Shown piece after piece: positions 44,112-55,957 of a stretch of 64,000 nucleotides of DNA. Below the pieces are notes generated by a model. It made no database searches and was not told the DNA's origin. It saw only the letters and a program-made list of their open reading frames with translations. A program made the position numbers and the translations under genes. Origin of the DNA: Nemertoderma westbladi (lineage: Eukaryota > Xenacoelomorpha > Nemertodermatida > Nemertodermatidae); contig JAUCBJ010008167.1 in assembly GCA_032718475.1 (NCBI GenBank), positions 1 to 64,000 of the forward strand, read 5' to 3'. Position 1 is the stretch's first letter. Each line of letters starts with the position of its first letter.

Positions 44112-44411
44112 CTACTACTATGATCGGCATGCTGCATTGCAGCTGCATTTTTAAGAATGCTGTGCCGGCTTATCGACAAAATTGCACCACCACAACTCCC
44201 TATCACCCATGACATTTGCTAGATCATCCGCATCTTCAAGGCCAGTGTCCTTTAAGATGCGTCTCTAGAAAGTCATGGGCTGTCCACCATGCTTAGTCAC
44301 TCCATGGGGCTGCCAAAGTACAAGATTATGCACTGGCTGGCCCTCATGGCGAAAGCAATGTCCTGCAAAGCGGAGGCGATTTTGTTCTAGCGTCAAGCTT
44401 GGGGGAACCAA
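44112..44411 (-). pseudogene. LINE 3'-end fragment next to R1
   Basis: Its minus strand matches the end of the LINE at 48953-49965 and of 29754-30530. The R-LINE junction is the same after R1 and R2, so R plus this fragment was duplicated together. It is cut at 44411, where BEL/Pao sequence starts. Confidence 0.65.
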
Positions 44412-44545
44412 ATTCCAGACTCAAACCAAACGCATTTGCCTAGGCATACTCAGCGCTTATTTCGACCCCATAGGATTCAGCAGCCCAGTTATATTGCGGG
44501 CTCGAGACCTCGTTCCACGTATGTGGATGGAGAATGATAGTAGAA
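44412..44545 (+). pseudogene. BEL/Pao RT-RNase H joint, element C
   Basis: The frame reads TKRICLGILSAYFDPIGF and SSPVILRARDLVPRMW, the hallmark segment between RT and RNase H in BEL/Pao elements (in element B: LFDPLGFISPIILQARIYMRSIW). Only about 40 residues remain. It gives element C a plus-strand orientation. Confidence 0.75.
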
Positions 44546-44829
44546 ATACGCGTCAGCGCGGATGGCCTGCAAAACGACTTGCCTGCTAGAAATCGCACAA
44601 GAAGAATCTGGCAGATACGGCAAGCAAGAAGTCAAGCTGGTCTTGACTTACTTTTATTTTAATGGTTAACTCCTAAGTGACATTTGAGTGCGCTGCATAT
44701 CACACTCAAGCGTGGGAATGGGTTATGTGAAGTTAACCACTGACCCCCCTTTTTCAAAAATATGCCATATATTCAGCTTGACAGGCTAACAAAATTTATC
44801 CCTATATCGCTTCGTCCCCAAAAACAATA

Positions 44830-45330
44830 GGACTATGGGATATTTCATGATAAATCGTTTTATACATGGTGCATGAAACTTGATCTTAGTCCTAGAGCAA
44901 CTATGGACAAAATGACATAAACCATAGGACTGTGGGATGTTTCATGATAAACAATTCTATACACAGTGCATGAAACTTGATCTCAGTTCTAGAACATTTT
45001 AGAATATTACGAATGGGAGGTTCATGATAAGCCGTTATACACACGACGCATGAAACCTGAACCCAACTTCAATAACATGTTGCGATAAGTCATTATTAAA
45101 CATGACGCGCAGCCAACCAAAACCCTTTAACTGTATGATGACGGTGATAATACAATTGAATGCGGAATCCATATCCTTTATTTCGGTTAAACCAAACTCT
45201 GGGTAAATTCTGGAGACGGCACGCCACTTCTTGTATAACCCGAGTATAAAGGGAGTAACAAATAAAATTATAATAAACCGTAATAGTCATGATAAGTGAT
45301 TATTAAACATTGCGCATGACAATAACAAAC
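44830..45330. repeat. Degenerate tandem repeats with internal dyad
   Basis: About five units built around 'TTTCATGATAAA...TATACA..GTGCATGAAACTTGATC' near 44845, 44945, 45020, 45075 and 45285. Period 80-110 bp, loosening to the right. Non-coding. Confidence 0.55.
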
Positions 45331-46201
45331 CTTGGTCTTGCTGTATTATGACGGCCCAATCCCACTTGAATGCCGAGTCTTAATTATTACTCCCGCTTCT
45401 TGTCAATTGCCAGAGTACAGTAAGAGATGTCAATTATTAGTTGGCTTGACACTTCAAGAACCAACATAGCTCGATATTGATTAATACAATATCACATCCA
45501 TATAAATCCGTTCAAGTCACTGTAATAATGAGCATTACGGGAACGGTCGCGGTCCATTTGTGAATTTCTCCCAAGGGATGACTAAACTTAGTTTAAGTCA
45601 CCAGATCACGTAAATATTTATTATGTTATTTATTAATAGCCTAATACCACCAACCCTTAATTATGACATTAATACTACAATAGTATAAACACCAATACTA
45701 TACAGACAAACACTACATTCAAATAATAAAAAATTAGTGAGTATCCATGGAAACTAATATCAACATTCGGGAAATAGTAGGTTTGTGATAAACATTTGTG
45801 TGTATTGTAATATTGTGTGCTTTAGTTTGCATGACAGCATGAATAGCAACTGTTCTACGTGTGTTTACTGTAGCGAACCGAAACCCTATTGCTGACTAAT
45901 TGCAATTGCACTACAATACTAGATACCCCGACAAATAGCCCTTGGATAAGACCGGCCTCGAGCTTTCCCTGCGCGTTAGCCGTTGCGTCATCCACCCGTT
46001 CTTCCACGCCTTTTGGATAGGGAATTGACGTAGCGCGCGCTAATGTGGCCAGGGGAGGGCTTGGGTCCGTGTCGGGCGGGGGATGGAGGGCGGCTCAGCA
46101 TCGCCGGCCCTATACAAACTCAAGTTGTCATAACAATTATATCGACTCATTGGTTTGCTTTGTTGAATTATCAATATATTTATACATTGTTGATAACAAT
46201 T
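45331..46201. other. Non-coding DNA upstream of the element C exonuclease, with a GC-rich patch
   Basis: About 45950-46115 is strikingly GC-rich (e.g. gtcgggcgggggatggagggcgg) within AT-rich DNA. No integrase or RNase H is recognisable between the RT remnant and the exonuclease remnant. Confidence 0.4.
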
Positions 46202-47148
46202 ATGGATATTTCTAATGATGACTCAATATATAATATTGATACACAGCGACCACGACTCTCGGAGGAATATAACCGGTATATAAAACTGGTATATAAAACA
46301 TTTATGGATAACCGTCGCCTCATCTATTGGAACTTGGATGTACCCTACCTTGAAGATAATTTAAGATATGTCGAACAAACACAAATATATGTGACACGCC
46401 TCATTATGGATTTATAAGAATAACACATGGAGAACCCGATTCATTGGATACTTCATGGACACCAGTAGAACTGACCACCGAAGTGGCTAACGCTGAATGG
46501 TTACATACAGTTAATGCTATTCACAGTTATGGTGTTACGATCTATGATAACGAAGACTCCATACTGGATCCTGAGCTCAGTTCAACTCGGTTGATTCATA
46601 TCAGCGGCCTCACTGGAGCCACACACGTTTTTTTACGTATACTTGTCATGGCACCAATAGCGTTTTCCCTGCCTTGACTGCCTATCAACGCCGTGCGAGA
46701 CATCAACAGTTTGTTAAAGCGGAGGCTTATGTCAATGACGCGAATCGACACCCAGTCGTGGGAATAGATGCAGCATTATTGCCGCAACCCGTACTGGACA
46801 TTTTCTCGGACGAACCAGTTTATAAACTCGGTTTAGCCATATATCGGGACTTGAATGATGATTTACCTATCGTCCATGACATACCATTAACATTTAACAT
46901 TAACATTTCTTAAAACCACCCTTGCCAATATTGACAGTCAGTTCTATGTGAAATCACTGTCTCAGCGAGAGCTACGTCGCACCGCAGCGGATGAGCTAGC
47001 CAGCGGTTACTTTGCTATATTCCGATACGCATGTATTTCAAATCTCCATCAATCGGTGATCGAGAGAAGCCTGTTACCAAACCTGGTTTCTCGGTTGGAC
47101 AAATGTAAACTGACGCCCCCAACTAAACGGAGGAACCAATCCACCTAG
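46202..47148 (+). pseudogene. DEDD exonuclease-like remnant, element C
   Basis: Three frame changes split it (ORFs 46202-46417, 46444-46677, 46674-46913, 46948-47148). The second piece holds 'VTIYDNEDS' (D-N-E at 46545-46553) followed by 'RLIHISG.TGATHVF', matching motif I and the next strand of the element B ORF. The third holds 'GIDAALLPQPVLDIFSDEPV' and 'YKLGLAIYRDL', matching motif II and its helix. The last (GYFAIFRYACISNL) resembles the 'YWAITSPPRAVL' region. The order is the same as in element B. It is a dead copy. The sequence is strongly diverged from B, so this is a separate lineage. Confidence 0.55.
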
Positions 47149-47174
47149 AAGCGACCTCAGTAGCCGCCTCTGTC

Positions 47175-47564
47175 GTGCTCACCCGGTCTGGTGTCGTTAC
47201 CCAAACTATCCACTCTGGATCAGTTGCTGTGCGCAAGCTCTTAGCCGCTCCTCTGGAACCGGAAATCCGTCGACCGGCTGTCGTCTCGCGCGCCACGAAA
47301 CCGGCTGAGTTCCCGTCCTTACCTGGCACCTCCACTGGAACATACACTGATCGTCCGAGTTCTCCAATGCCTGACGCGGTGGATATACATCCAGACATGT
47401 CCCAACGAGACGCTTTCGAGCGACGACCTGACATTACCCGTGCCCGACGCCCGCAAAGAAGAGGAAACGACTCTTTATGCGTATTACACCCAAACACCCC
47501 AAACGAAAGCGATAATATAAGATTATTATTAGTTAGCCTGTCAAACTTTATAAAATCCCCGTAA
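47175..47564 (+). pseudogene. Ser/Pro/Arg-rich tail ORF, element C
   Basis: 129 codons of low complexity, rich in P, S, R and T. No zinc knuckle is visible, unlike A and B. It may correspond to the disordered end of the accessory protein. Confidence 0.3.
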
Positions 47565-47996
47565 CTGTTCGCAAACTATCATATTTGTAAATAATGAACA
47601 ATATGTACTTCTTATAGTGAGATTGAAATTCAGTACATTAGTACCTAAAGAGATAATATGACTCATTACTTATTTACGTACCTAAAGAGTATCTGTAAAT
47701 ACATCAAACTCTAGTATTATTTGAAAGATTGTTTAATACTTACATAGTTTCACCGGAAGTGACTTAACGAAATTTATTGTTTATATATGAGTAAGCTGAC
47801 CTACCTTAATTAACTTCGTTTAATTTAGTTGGATTGTTTATCACATTTAATTGTATGTAGCGAGTATTTGATATCAACATGATTTGATTGCTGAAGGTTC
47901 GTATATACCTCTTTCGATGTAATTTTAGAAAAAACTCAACATTGTGTCATTAACACATTGTGTTGTGAACTTGTACGTGATTTTAGGGAACGGTTT
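47565..47996. other. AT-rich DNA before R2
   Basis: No gene. The purine-rich AGGGAACGG just before R2 could be a weak polypurine tract. Confidence 0.3.
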
Positions 47997-48952
47997 TGCT
48001 GCAAATGCTAACTGTATCAGAAATCTTATATTTTTATCAGATTATCGTTCAATTTCAGTGCATCTAATATTTGTACTTCACGTGTATTGAATAGCCCATA
48101 AAGTTGTTTATATATGGCCTAATAACAGTTGTGGTATTACTGAACTCTCAATGGTAACTACCAAAGCTGGTATTCTTGGGTCTTATTGGCTGTTCTATTT
48201 CACTGAGCCTTGTTTGTACCATTATATAATCAGTGTCCACCCTGACACTATAGGCTTAACCTGATACCATCTTCAGGTACTTTACATCAATTTTATAGCC
48301 TAGCAAGTCACGTTAGTTACAACGGCTTTGCAATATTTTACCTTATTACTACTTGCAACTTGTCACTTGTCATTTGCAATTTAACATCTTATTGCTTATT
48401 ATTTGCATTTACTATTATTGCATTACTTGTTAATGAATATACTGGACCAGAGATCAAACCAACTCTATTTCCACACAGTGAGTGCATATTGCGCCCTGTC
48501 AGTAATAGATTCGGTTCAATTAATGCGAGTGTGTGTGTCTATAGTACTGCAATATTATTCCCAACTAGTAAACATCATCTACCAACTATGCAAGTGATAC
48601 AGGTAAACTGTGCGCTTATCACGCACTAAGCCAACGTAGTGTCCTACCTGTGATATATATAAGTCATACGTACATTTACTATTACTAGCCAACAACACAA
48701 TATAACGGAATGGTTTACACGTAACTATCGCGCCCCCTTGAAACAGTTTGTAAGTGCTGAGGCTTTATACTTACAGTAACTAATTCTAGATCCCGTTAAG
48801 ATATATATATTAGATAATATATATATACCCCCACACTTTCGTGAGTGTTCCTGCTGTGCGGCAGGTATCCCAAGGCATTGATAGCACTCATAAGAACTAC
48901 ATAAAGACTTGCTGTGGCATCTTCAGGTTAGCCTCCCATAAACGCCTTGACA
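47997..48952 (+). repeat. R2: 955-bp LTR-like repeat
   Basis: A direct copy of R1 with about 20 differences by eye. The same LINE fragment follows it. Confidence 0.6.
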
Positions 48953-49965
48953 CTACTACTATGATCGGCATGCTGCATTGCAGCTGCATTTTTAAGAATG
49001 CTGTGCCGGCTTATCGACAAAATTGCACCGCCACAACTCCCTATCACCCATGACATTTGCTAGATCATCCGCATCTTCAAGGCCAGTGTCCTTTAAGATG
49101 CTTCTCTAGAAAGTCATGGGCTGTCCACCATGCTTAGTCACTCCATGAGGCTGCCAAAGTACAAGATTATGCACTGGCTGGTCCTCATGGCGAAAGCAAT
49201 GTCCTGCAAAGCGGAGGCGATTTTGTTCTAGTGTCAAGCTTGGGGGAACCAATGAGACACCTCCAATGTTTATAGTGTCTGGTTGGAGATATGTGCATTG
49301 TACTTGACACAATGAACGCGGTGTAGCATTCTTGTGACTGTGCCATCCAGAGATTTGGTGTCCTCAGCAGTTAGAGCCCAGCATGGACTCCCATAGAGGA
49401 GTACTGGAACTACTGCTGCTCTAAATAATCGGATCTTAAGTTTCCGATTAATTCTCGTTGACTTCCAAATCCTGGAAAGCCTATTCAAGGCTGCCCATGC
49501 CTTTCCCTTACGTATTCGAAGGTCCTCACCTGACTTCCGGATCCATGATCCCAGGTAACAGAAGTCATCCACATGCTCAAGCATACCATCTTTTGAGCTT
49601 TTGCTCATCCGATCAGAGACTTGCTGAGGACTTTCAAAGTTAACTGTCAAAATTTTGGTCTTTCTGGAGTTAATAAAAAGACCAACACTAGAAGCAGCAT
49701 GTTCTAATGATCTGAGGAGCCGTTGGGCTCCCTCTAGTGATTCTGAGAGTACTCCTAATTCATCAGCAAAGTCTAGGTCAGTTAGGTACTTGGCAGGATT
49801 TCCTCGACTTCTGGAGCCAGTAGGTGGAGTTATCATCACCCCGAATCCAGCACCCGTGAACCGGACACTGGGACCGGGCTGCCACCGGGCTGCCACCATT
49901 GCCGAAACCCGGCTCCTCCATAAATATTGCCATTCGGACATTCCCTTGTCCGGAACTGCCGCCAC
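48953..49965 (-). pseudogene. Non-LTR retrotransposon RT fragment
   Basis: 231 codons are open on the minus strand from 49965: 'KYLTDLDFADELG' (motif C region with DD changed to DE), 'VGLFINSRKTKILTVN', 'FCYLGSWI', 'RLFRAAVVPVLLYGSPCWAL', the typical end of LINE reverse transcriptases. The catalytic FADD is FADE, so it is dead. It is better preserved than the copy at 29754. Confidence 0.8.
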
Positions 49966-50740
49966 CTGTTGCGGGACACCTCCGCCATATTGGACACCAT
50001 GAGCTCGGGAATCGCCACCAGGGACACCATGCCGGGCACGGAACCCTCACCCAAGTGTGTCCGTTGGTCCACCACCTTGGTGACCACCAAACCCATCACC
50101 ACACGCGCCACTCCCACTCCTGATCGCTACCAACGGCGACAACGGCACCCCCCAGCGGCTCTGGAGTACAACCCATAATTCACGGACTGAAACTGAAACT
50201 GAATGTAATTTGAGCCTTGCTCGTGCTGTGCGATGGACCGACCACGCCAGCACCCGGACTTTCGGACACTTACGGACATTATGATAGCCCCAGAAAATAT
50301 TCCTGGGACTCGAAAGGGGATGGGGGCTATTATACATACAGTAGTTTATTACGCCTTGCGACCCATAGATAGCGCTAGGCTAGCATTATTATTATCTTTA
50401 GGTTTCTTGCTGTAGTACTGTACACCTAAGCCTATATGAAGCCACGGCCCTACTGTAGTTGGTGTAGTGGTACCATATATTATATGCGATATATGCATGA
50501 TACACTAAGGAATGAAACAGGAAATTGAAGGCCTATGTCATATTATATTTTTATCCCATACGGATAAAAAATTCGGACAAAAAAATAGTACTTACTTTTT
50601 GTAATAGAAATAGTTATTATTATTTGGTATGAATTAATATTCTAGAAGACCATGACAATGATATGTAGCACTCTAATTAATTGGGCACTCCCAGGCAAAA
50701 GGGTCCCTACTACGCCCTGAAGACACCCCCTACAATTTTT
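49966..50740. other. GC-richer non-coding DNA, probable LINE 5' continuation
   Basis: Several overlapping short frames on both strands; none is recognisable. On the minus strand it adjoins the LINE and may be its upstream part. Confidence 0.3.
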
Positions 50741-52060
50741 TTCTACCAGTGCTTTTCTAGTGTTTTCAAATTTTTTTTTTTTTTTTTTTTTTCCTAGATA
50801 AATATATATTGGGCTATAAATTTAACAACATACGAATATAATTATTCACTAATAACTAACTATTCCATAAATTCAACTACCTAATCTACTAGTTCTAGAA
50901 ATAACGGCTGATTGAATAGAGTTTGTAAAGGTTTCATCTAGTATTCCTCCTCTCCTTCCTCTCTTTCTTCTCTTTCTAGTGTTTTCAATAATTTTTTGGT
51001 ATTGGTGAATGTTCTGTGTTTTGCGAACAATACTGTGTTTTGGGCATAACCTCTACAAAATTTTCTAAATCTAGCTAGATTTTGTTACTTTTTTTTAAAT
51101 GTTCTAGAACATAATGTCTAAATAAAATACTTTAAAAATTTTGTTCTATAATAAATAAATAATTTATCTAATAATCTATAATAAATGTCTAATAAATATA
51201 TTTAAAAAAAATAATAATAATCAAAAGAAATAGGGTTGGTGGCTCCATGACATACTAAATATAATAATATCAGACATTGATGAAGTAAGAGTAAGGACAA
51301 GTTAGATGATACCGGTAATTACTATTGATTCTAATTAAATTTAAGAAAGTTATAGTTGGAAGAAGAATGGATGGAGGGAGATAGAGAATCCCAACGAAGG
51401 CGACTCAACCCTGTTGTCTAAAATGTCTAATAAATTACTTTAAAAATTTTGTTCTATAATAAATAAATTGTTGTTCTAGAACATTTCATAAAAAATCAAG
51501 CCTATTTGTTAAATTTTTAACATTTAATTTTCATTATTTTTTATGTTATCTTTGTTTCCATAAAGAATAGTCAATCAGTTTTGCTAGCTATTCTAATCGA
51601 AAACAATTTATAGAACTTGATACTTTCCGTGCATAAGACAACAATATTTCATGTTAATTTATAACACATAGCCAATATTATTCATTAAATTATATTTATT
51701 AAATATAAATACTTAACATAAAATATTTTAACTAGCTAATAATAACTAGTAGCTAATAATTATAAACAGCAAAAAACAACTTTTTTTAAATGTTCTACAA
51801 CTAAAAATATTTGTTCTAGAACATTCTTTAAAAAAATAAATAGACTATTTTTCTAACACATTTTTAAAAAAAATAACAAAAAATAGCTAGGAAAACAACA
51901 AAAAACCTAATTAATTAAAAATGTTCTAGAACAACAATTATTTGTTCTAGAAAAAAATTAATAGACAATATGTTTTAGAACAAGCTAGCATACAAAAAAT
52001 TGGAGGGGGGTGTGCCCTAAACACAGTAGTACCATATGTTCTATAACATTATTAGATAGA
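50741..52060. repeat. AT-rich block with repeated TGTTCTAGAACA palindromes
   Basis: Perfect or near copies occur at about 51100, 51472, 51823, 51919, 51942, 51971 and 52028. A 39-bp stretch 'actttaaaaattttgttcta...' is repeated at 51128 and 51436. Related sequence is at 53549 and 55682. Non-coding; probably the body of a foldback-type element. Confidence 0.5.
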
Positions 52061-53545
52061 TGTGTATTTCATGGTAGCTTGTGTATTTTTACTAGCTTGT
52101 AAAGGATTTCTCGTGCCTTCAGCACGATAAGCTCCTAAACGGCTTTTAAATGTATCTCAAAAATGATTCCAAGTCCTAACACACTTCGTTTACTGCTTTA
52201 GTTTTTCTTGGTCGAGATGACTGACTTGAAATAGCTCGCATAACACACGTTCCTACAACTGCTTATACTTTACGGACGTCCACAACCCTTTCAAGATAGT
52301 GCAAAAAAACGGAGATTTCTATTTTCCAGATGTTATTAATGTCTTCCTTGGATAAAAAATAGTGTATGGTACACCGTAACACCATAGAAAACCCTCTGGG
52401 AAGAGGAAAAAAGAGAAACCAGGTGAGGGGTGGTTTGGGTCCGTTAGGAACCACAGTATAGCCTCGAAAAATAATCCCAGTCTATAGTCCTATAGTCTAT
52501 CTATCAAGCAAACAGTCGGCCGAAGCCGGAGGCGAAGGCTCCTCTTTCGATAGCTGCTACCCGAGGGTAGGGGTGGGCGCTACTCCTATAGTCTATATAG
52601 GTTGCTAAAAAATAGTCCGAAAAGTTTTAATATAGAAAATTTGTCGTAAAATAATTGGTGCGGCTTCATCCTATTGGAAAACTTGGCAATATTGCAAACA
52701 CCAGGTTACTTTCTATTTCCAAATGGGGGTGGGAGTGATTGGACGCAGGAAGTTCGCTGATACCTTGTCCTACGACTCAAAGGTATGACCGAGGTCGCGC
52801 CAATGTTGCTGGCAGAGTGTGCAAGCACTAGAGGGCTGGTTGGCCCAGAGCTCTTTCTCTGTAGGAACTAACCAACCCACGCTCCTAAGCCCCACCAACA
52901 CTAAGCGAAGTAAAGGTGGGTATAGGAACAGTCCAACCCGGCTGCTGAGAACTGAGCCAAGATAGCGTGCCAAGGGCTGCCATCTACAAGGCCGAGTGAT
53001 ACTGACTGCTGAAATAGTGAAATGTGGCCCCTTATAAACCCGGTGTTTGGGGTCAATAAGGAGTTGACCCCTAATTATCACTTGCTAAGGATAGTGGTCT
53101 TTCCTTAACAAGAATTTGTTAATACACGTTAAAGTTATAATTGAAATTGACAGGTGAACTATTCCCATTATTATTTAACATAGCTTCCCAGGGATAATGT
53201 GTGTAAGCCAATCATAATATGTTTAGGCAGGCTATAATGAGAGTGATGCTCTCCCATTGGGTGGAGGTAATTGGGAGAGATGCTAGGAAGATATTACTGA
53301 CTGGTGGGTTTATTGGGTGTTTGAAGCAAAGAGCAAAGGCGGCCCTTCAAAGGCGGCTATTCCCTCTCTCTCAGGGGTGTAACCCTTGACCCCTATTGTG
53401 TGTGTGTTCTCTGGGGTTTCTCCTTCCCACTTTGTTGGGGTGACACGAGGTTGATTGATAGTCATCCTCGTGTTCCCCAATATTGCTTAAACCTCACTTT
53501 ATGGGGTGGTTAGCGGAATTGAATAAGCTAACATCCCTTGATAAT
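52061..53545. other. Non-genic DNA
   Basis: No gene. Frames 52263-52454 and 52770-53081 (minus) show no features. Confidence 0.35.
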
Positions 53546-55710
53546 GGTGAATGTTCTATAACCCAGTAGGTATTTTTTTTATGGTAGCTAGTGTTTTTTT
53601 TACTTGCTAATATTTTTTGAAAATAAATGATTTTACTTTTTTTGTTAACAATTGATAAGTCCAGTAGTATACCGCTTACCGCATCCTAGTAACGAAGCAC
53701 CTTACTGTAGAATCCAGCAGTGCATACGGGCTCGTACACAGTGCTGTTCAACAGTCATTTGGTGTTATTTAGTTAAAGTGGTTTTAGTTAATTTGTCGCG
53801 ACGAATTTAGTTAGTTAAAGCGTTTTTTAAAGAAAAATAGTTGAACTTTCAACTAAATTCTAACTAAATTCCAAACCTTAGCCATACCACCATTACCGAT
53901 CACACTGTACTATTCGGCCTTCTTAACCCTATTAAACCCGGGGGGGGGGGGGTCAATATGACCCCCCCCCCCGTGGTTTTTTTATTATAATTCTGAAACA
54001 AACACAGTTGGGAATCTGAAATTTTATGACTTTTCCTAAAAATCTATTGTCTTCCTAGTAGTGAAAACCGTTTTGAAAAATGTTGGGTAGTTTTCGAGTT
54101 ATAGCACCATTTTTTAACCCTACTTTTGGCACTTTTTTTGTGACGTTTTTTGAAAATTACATTTCATTAAATATTAATTGTAACATCTCTATTTTTGATT
54201 TACACCGGTTTTTTGGTGTTAGCAATTGGATAGAATTTATATAAATTGATTTAGAAATTTCAAACTTGTTTTTTTCGGCGGGTGCCAAATTTTGGTGCCA
54301 GCACCAAATTTTGAAATATTTCAATTTTGTAAATTGATTGTTTGAAACTTGTTTTTTACGCAATTGGGGTTTTTGGAGTTCTGGTTTCGATGAAATATAT
54401 ACGAGTTGCACCAAGCGTATCAAACTTGTATTTTTCAGTGCTGTGTGCAAATTTTGGTGCTAGCACGAAATTTTGAAAATCCATTCAATAGATAAAATTG
54501 CTTGTGACAATTTATTTCTTGCATTTTAGAGGTTTATGGCTGTTCTGAATTCAATGGAATATATAATTATCGAACTAGACATCTCAATCTTGTATTTTTC
54601 GGAAGTGAGTGCAAAATGTGGTGCTAGCACCAAATTTTGAAAACCATCAAATATATCAATTGATTGTGTCATCTTGTTTCTTGCGTAATACGGGTGCGTA
54701 ATACGGGTTTGTTAGGGTTCTGAATTCAATGGAATCAATAAAAACAGCACTGGACATCGCAAACTTGTACTTTTTGGTGATGGGTACGAAATTTGGTGCT
54801 AGCACCAAAATTTGCCAAATTACGCCGAAAAATACTAGTAGCAATGATCTGGCATATTTGAAATGTATTCCATTAGAATCAGCGCCCTAGAAAACCTGAA
54901 AATGTGAATTTATAGCATCGTATAAGTGAATTAAAAATTTTGTGTTCTAACTGAAAAGTGCTGGTTACTTGTTCTTTTCATTTTTTTCCTACGCATAGAG
55001 GACTAAACAGCCATTTATGGTAATCAAATCATTTTTAAATATTTTCCAATGTATTTTGCGCCCCAGAAAACCTGTATTGAAAAACAATTAGCCGAAAAAT
55101 GTAACTTACAAATTTTGTGAAAATTGTGCACTACTTGTAATTTTGGTGCTGCAATATTACCACCCCAGTACATATTTTAGAAATTTTTTTTTCGGTCCGA
55201 TCCATACTAGTGATACCTACGTACAAACAAAAAATCAGACGTTTTCGTCAATATTTGTAGATTTTAGAGGGAGGGGTCAATATGACCCCCCCCCCCCCCC
55301 CACCCCCCGGTATTTGTACAACATTTTATAGCCCGGTACTAATAGGGTTAAATATTGGATGGCAATGAGCAATGAGGATGTCAAGAGGTTTGGATGAGAG
55401 ATGTGGATGGGAATAATATGGGAATTTATATACTGTATCTAAAGTGGTATAGTGCTGCCTACGAAGGCGTGAAAAATATATTACATAGCTGTTGGTACTT
55501 TTTGAAATTATAAAAAAAAATGGGAAAACATTGAGATTTCAGGTTTAAACTGTTACAGAATATATTAATGACCAAAAATATTAATGATATTATAACAGTT
55601 TTACAGCTTATATTAATTTTTTTCAAAAATTACTTGCTAGTAAAAAATACACTAGCTACCACAAAAAAATATCTGCTAAGATTCTAGAACATTCACCAAT
55701 ATCAAAACAA
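53546..55710. mobile_element. Foldback element with ~90-bp inverted repeats, interrupted by a TTAA element
   Basis: The left arm 53546-53632 (ggtgaatgttctat...atggtagctagtgttttttttactt) is mirrored at 55612-55705. Without the insert at 53923-55351 the element is about 0.74 kb and non-coding. A similar end (attggtgaatgttct) occurs at about 51002. Confidence 0.55.
53927..55347. mobile_element. piggyBac-type TTAA element, 1.4 kb, non-coding
   Basis: TTAA duplications at 53923-53926 and 55348-55351 with CCCTATTA...TAATAGGG termini. Each end also has a GGGGTCAATATGACCCC palindrome. Internal repeats of 'TTTTGGTGCTAGCACCAAATTTTG' type lie near 54290, 54460, 54620 and 54790. There is no transposase, so it is non-autonomous. 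Confidence 0.75.
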
Positions 55711-55957
55711 ACACTCAAAAACACAAAAAAAGGTTAAAAAAAATAACAGGGGGAAGTTCATTTTTGGATAGTTTACCTTAGATTGTAGGATTCAGGCTAA
55801 AAACAAAACACTGGGAACTTTAAAAATATATAAATACCTTGATAATAATTATTGTAACTAATAGATTTGTACACTAATGAAGTTGAAAAAGTAGTAACTT
55901 CCACTAATTGTAAAAAGGTTTGCACTAATACAGAAATTATAATATAATAAAGAAAGG
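55711..55957 (+). other. Upstream region of the LRR gene
   Basis: AT-rich; no clear core promoter motif is visible. Confidence 0.3.

Noticed and set aside
52770-53081. 103-codon minus-strand ORF with basic, hydrophobic composition
   Set aside because: No family pattern, no conserved neighbour, and typical of chance frames in slightly GC-rich DNA.
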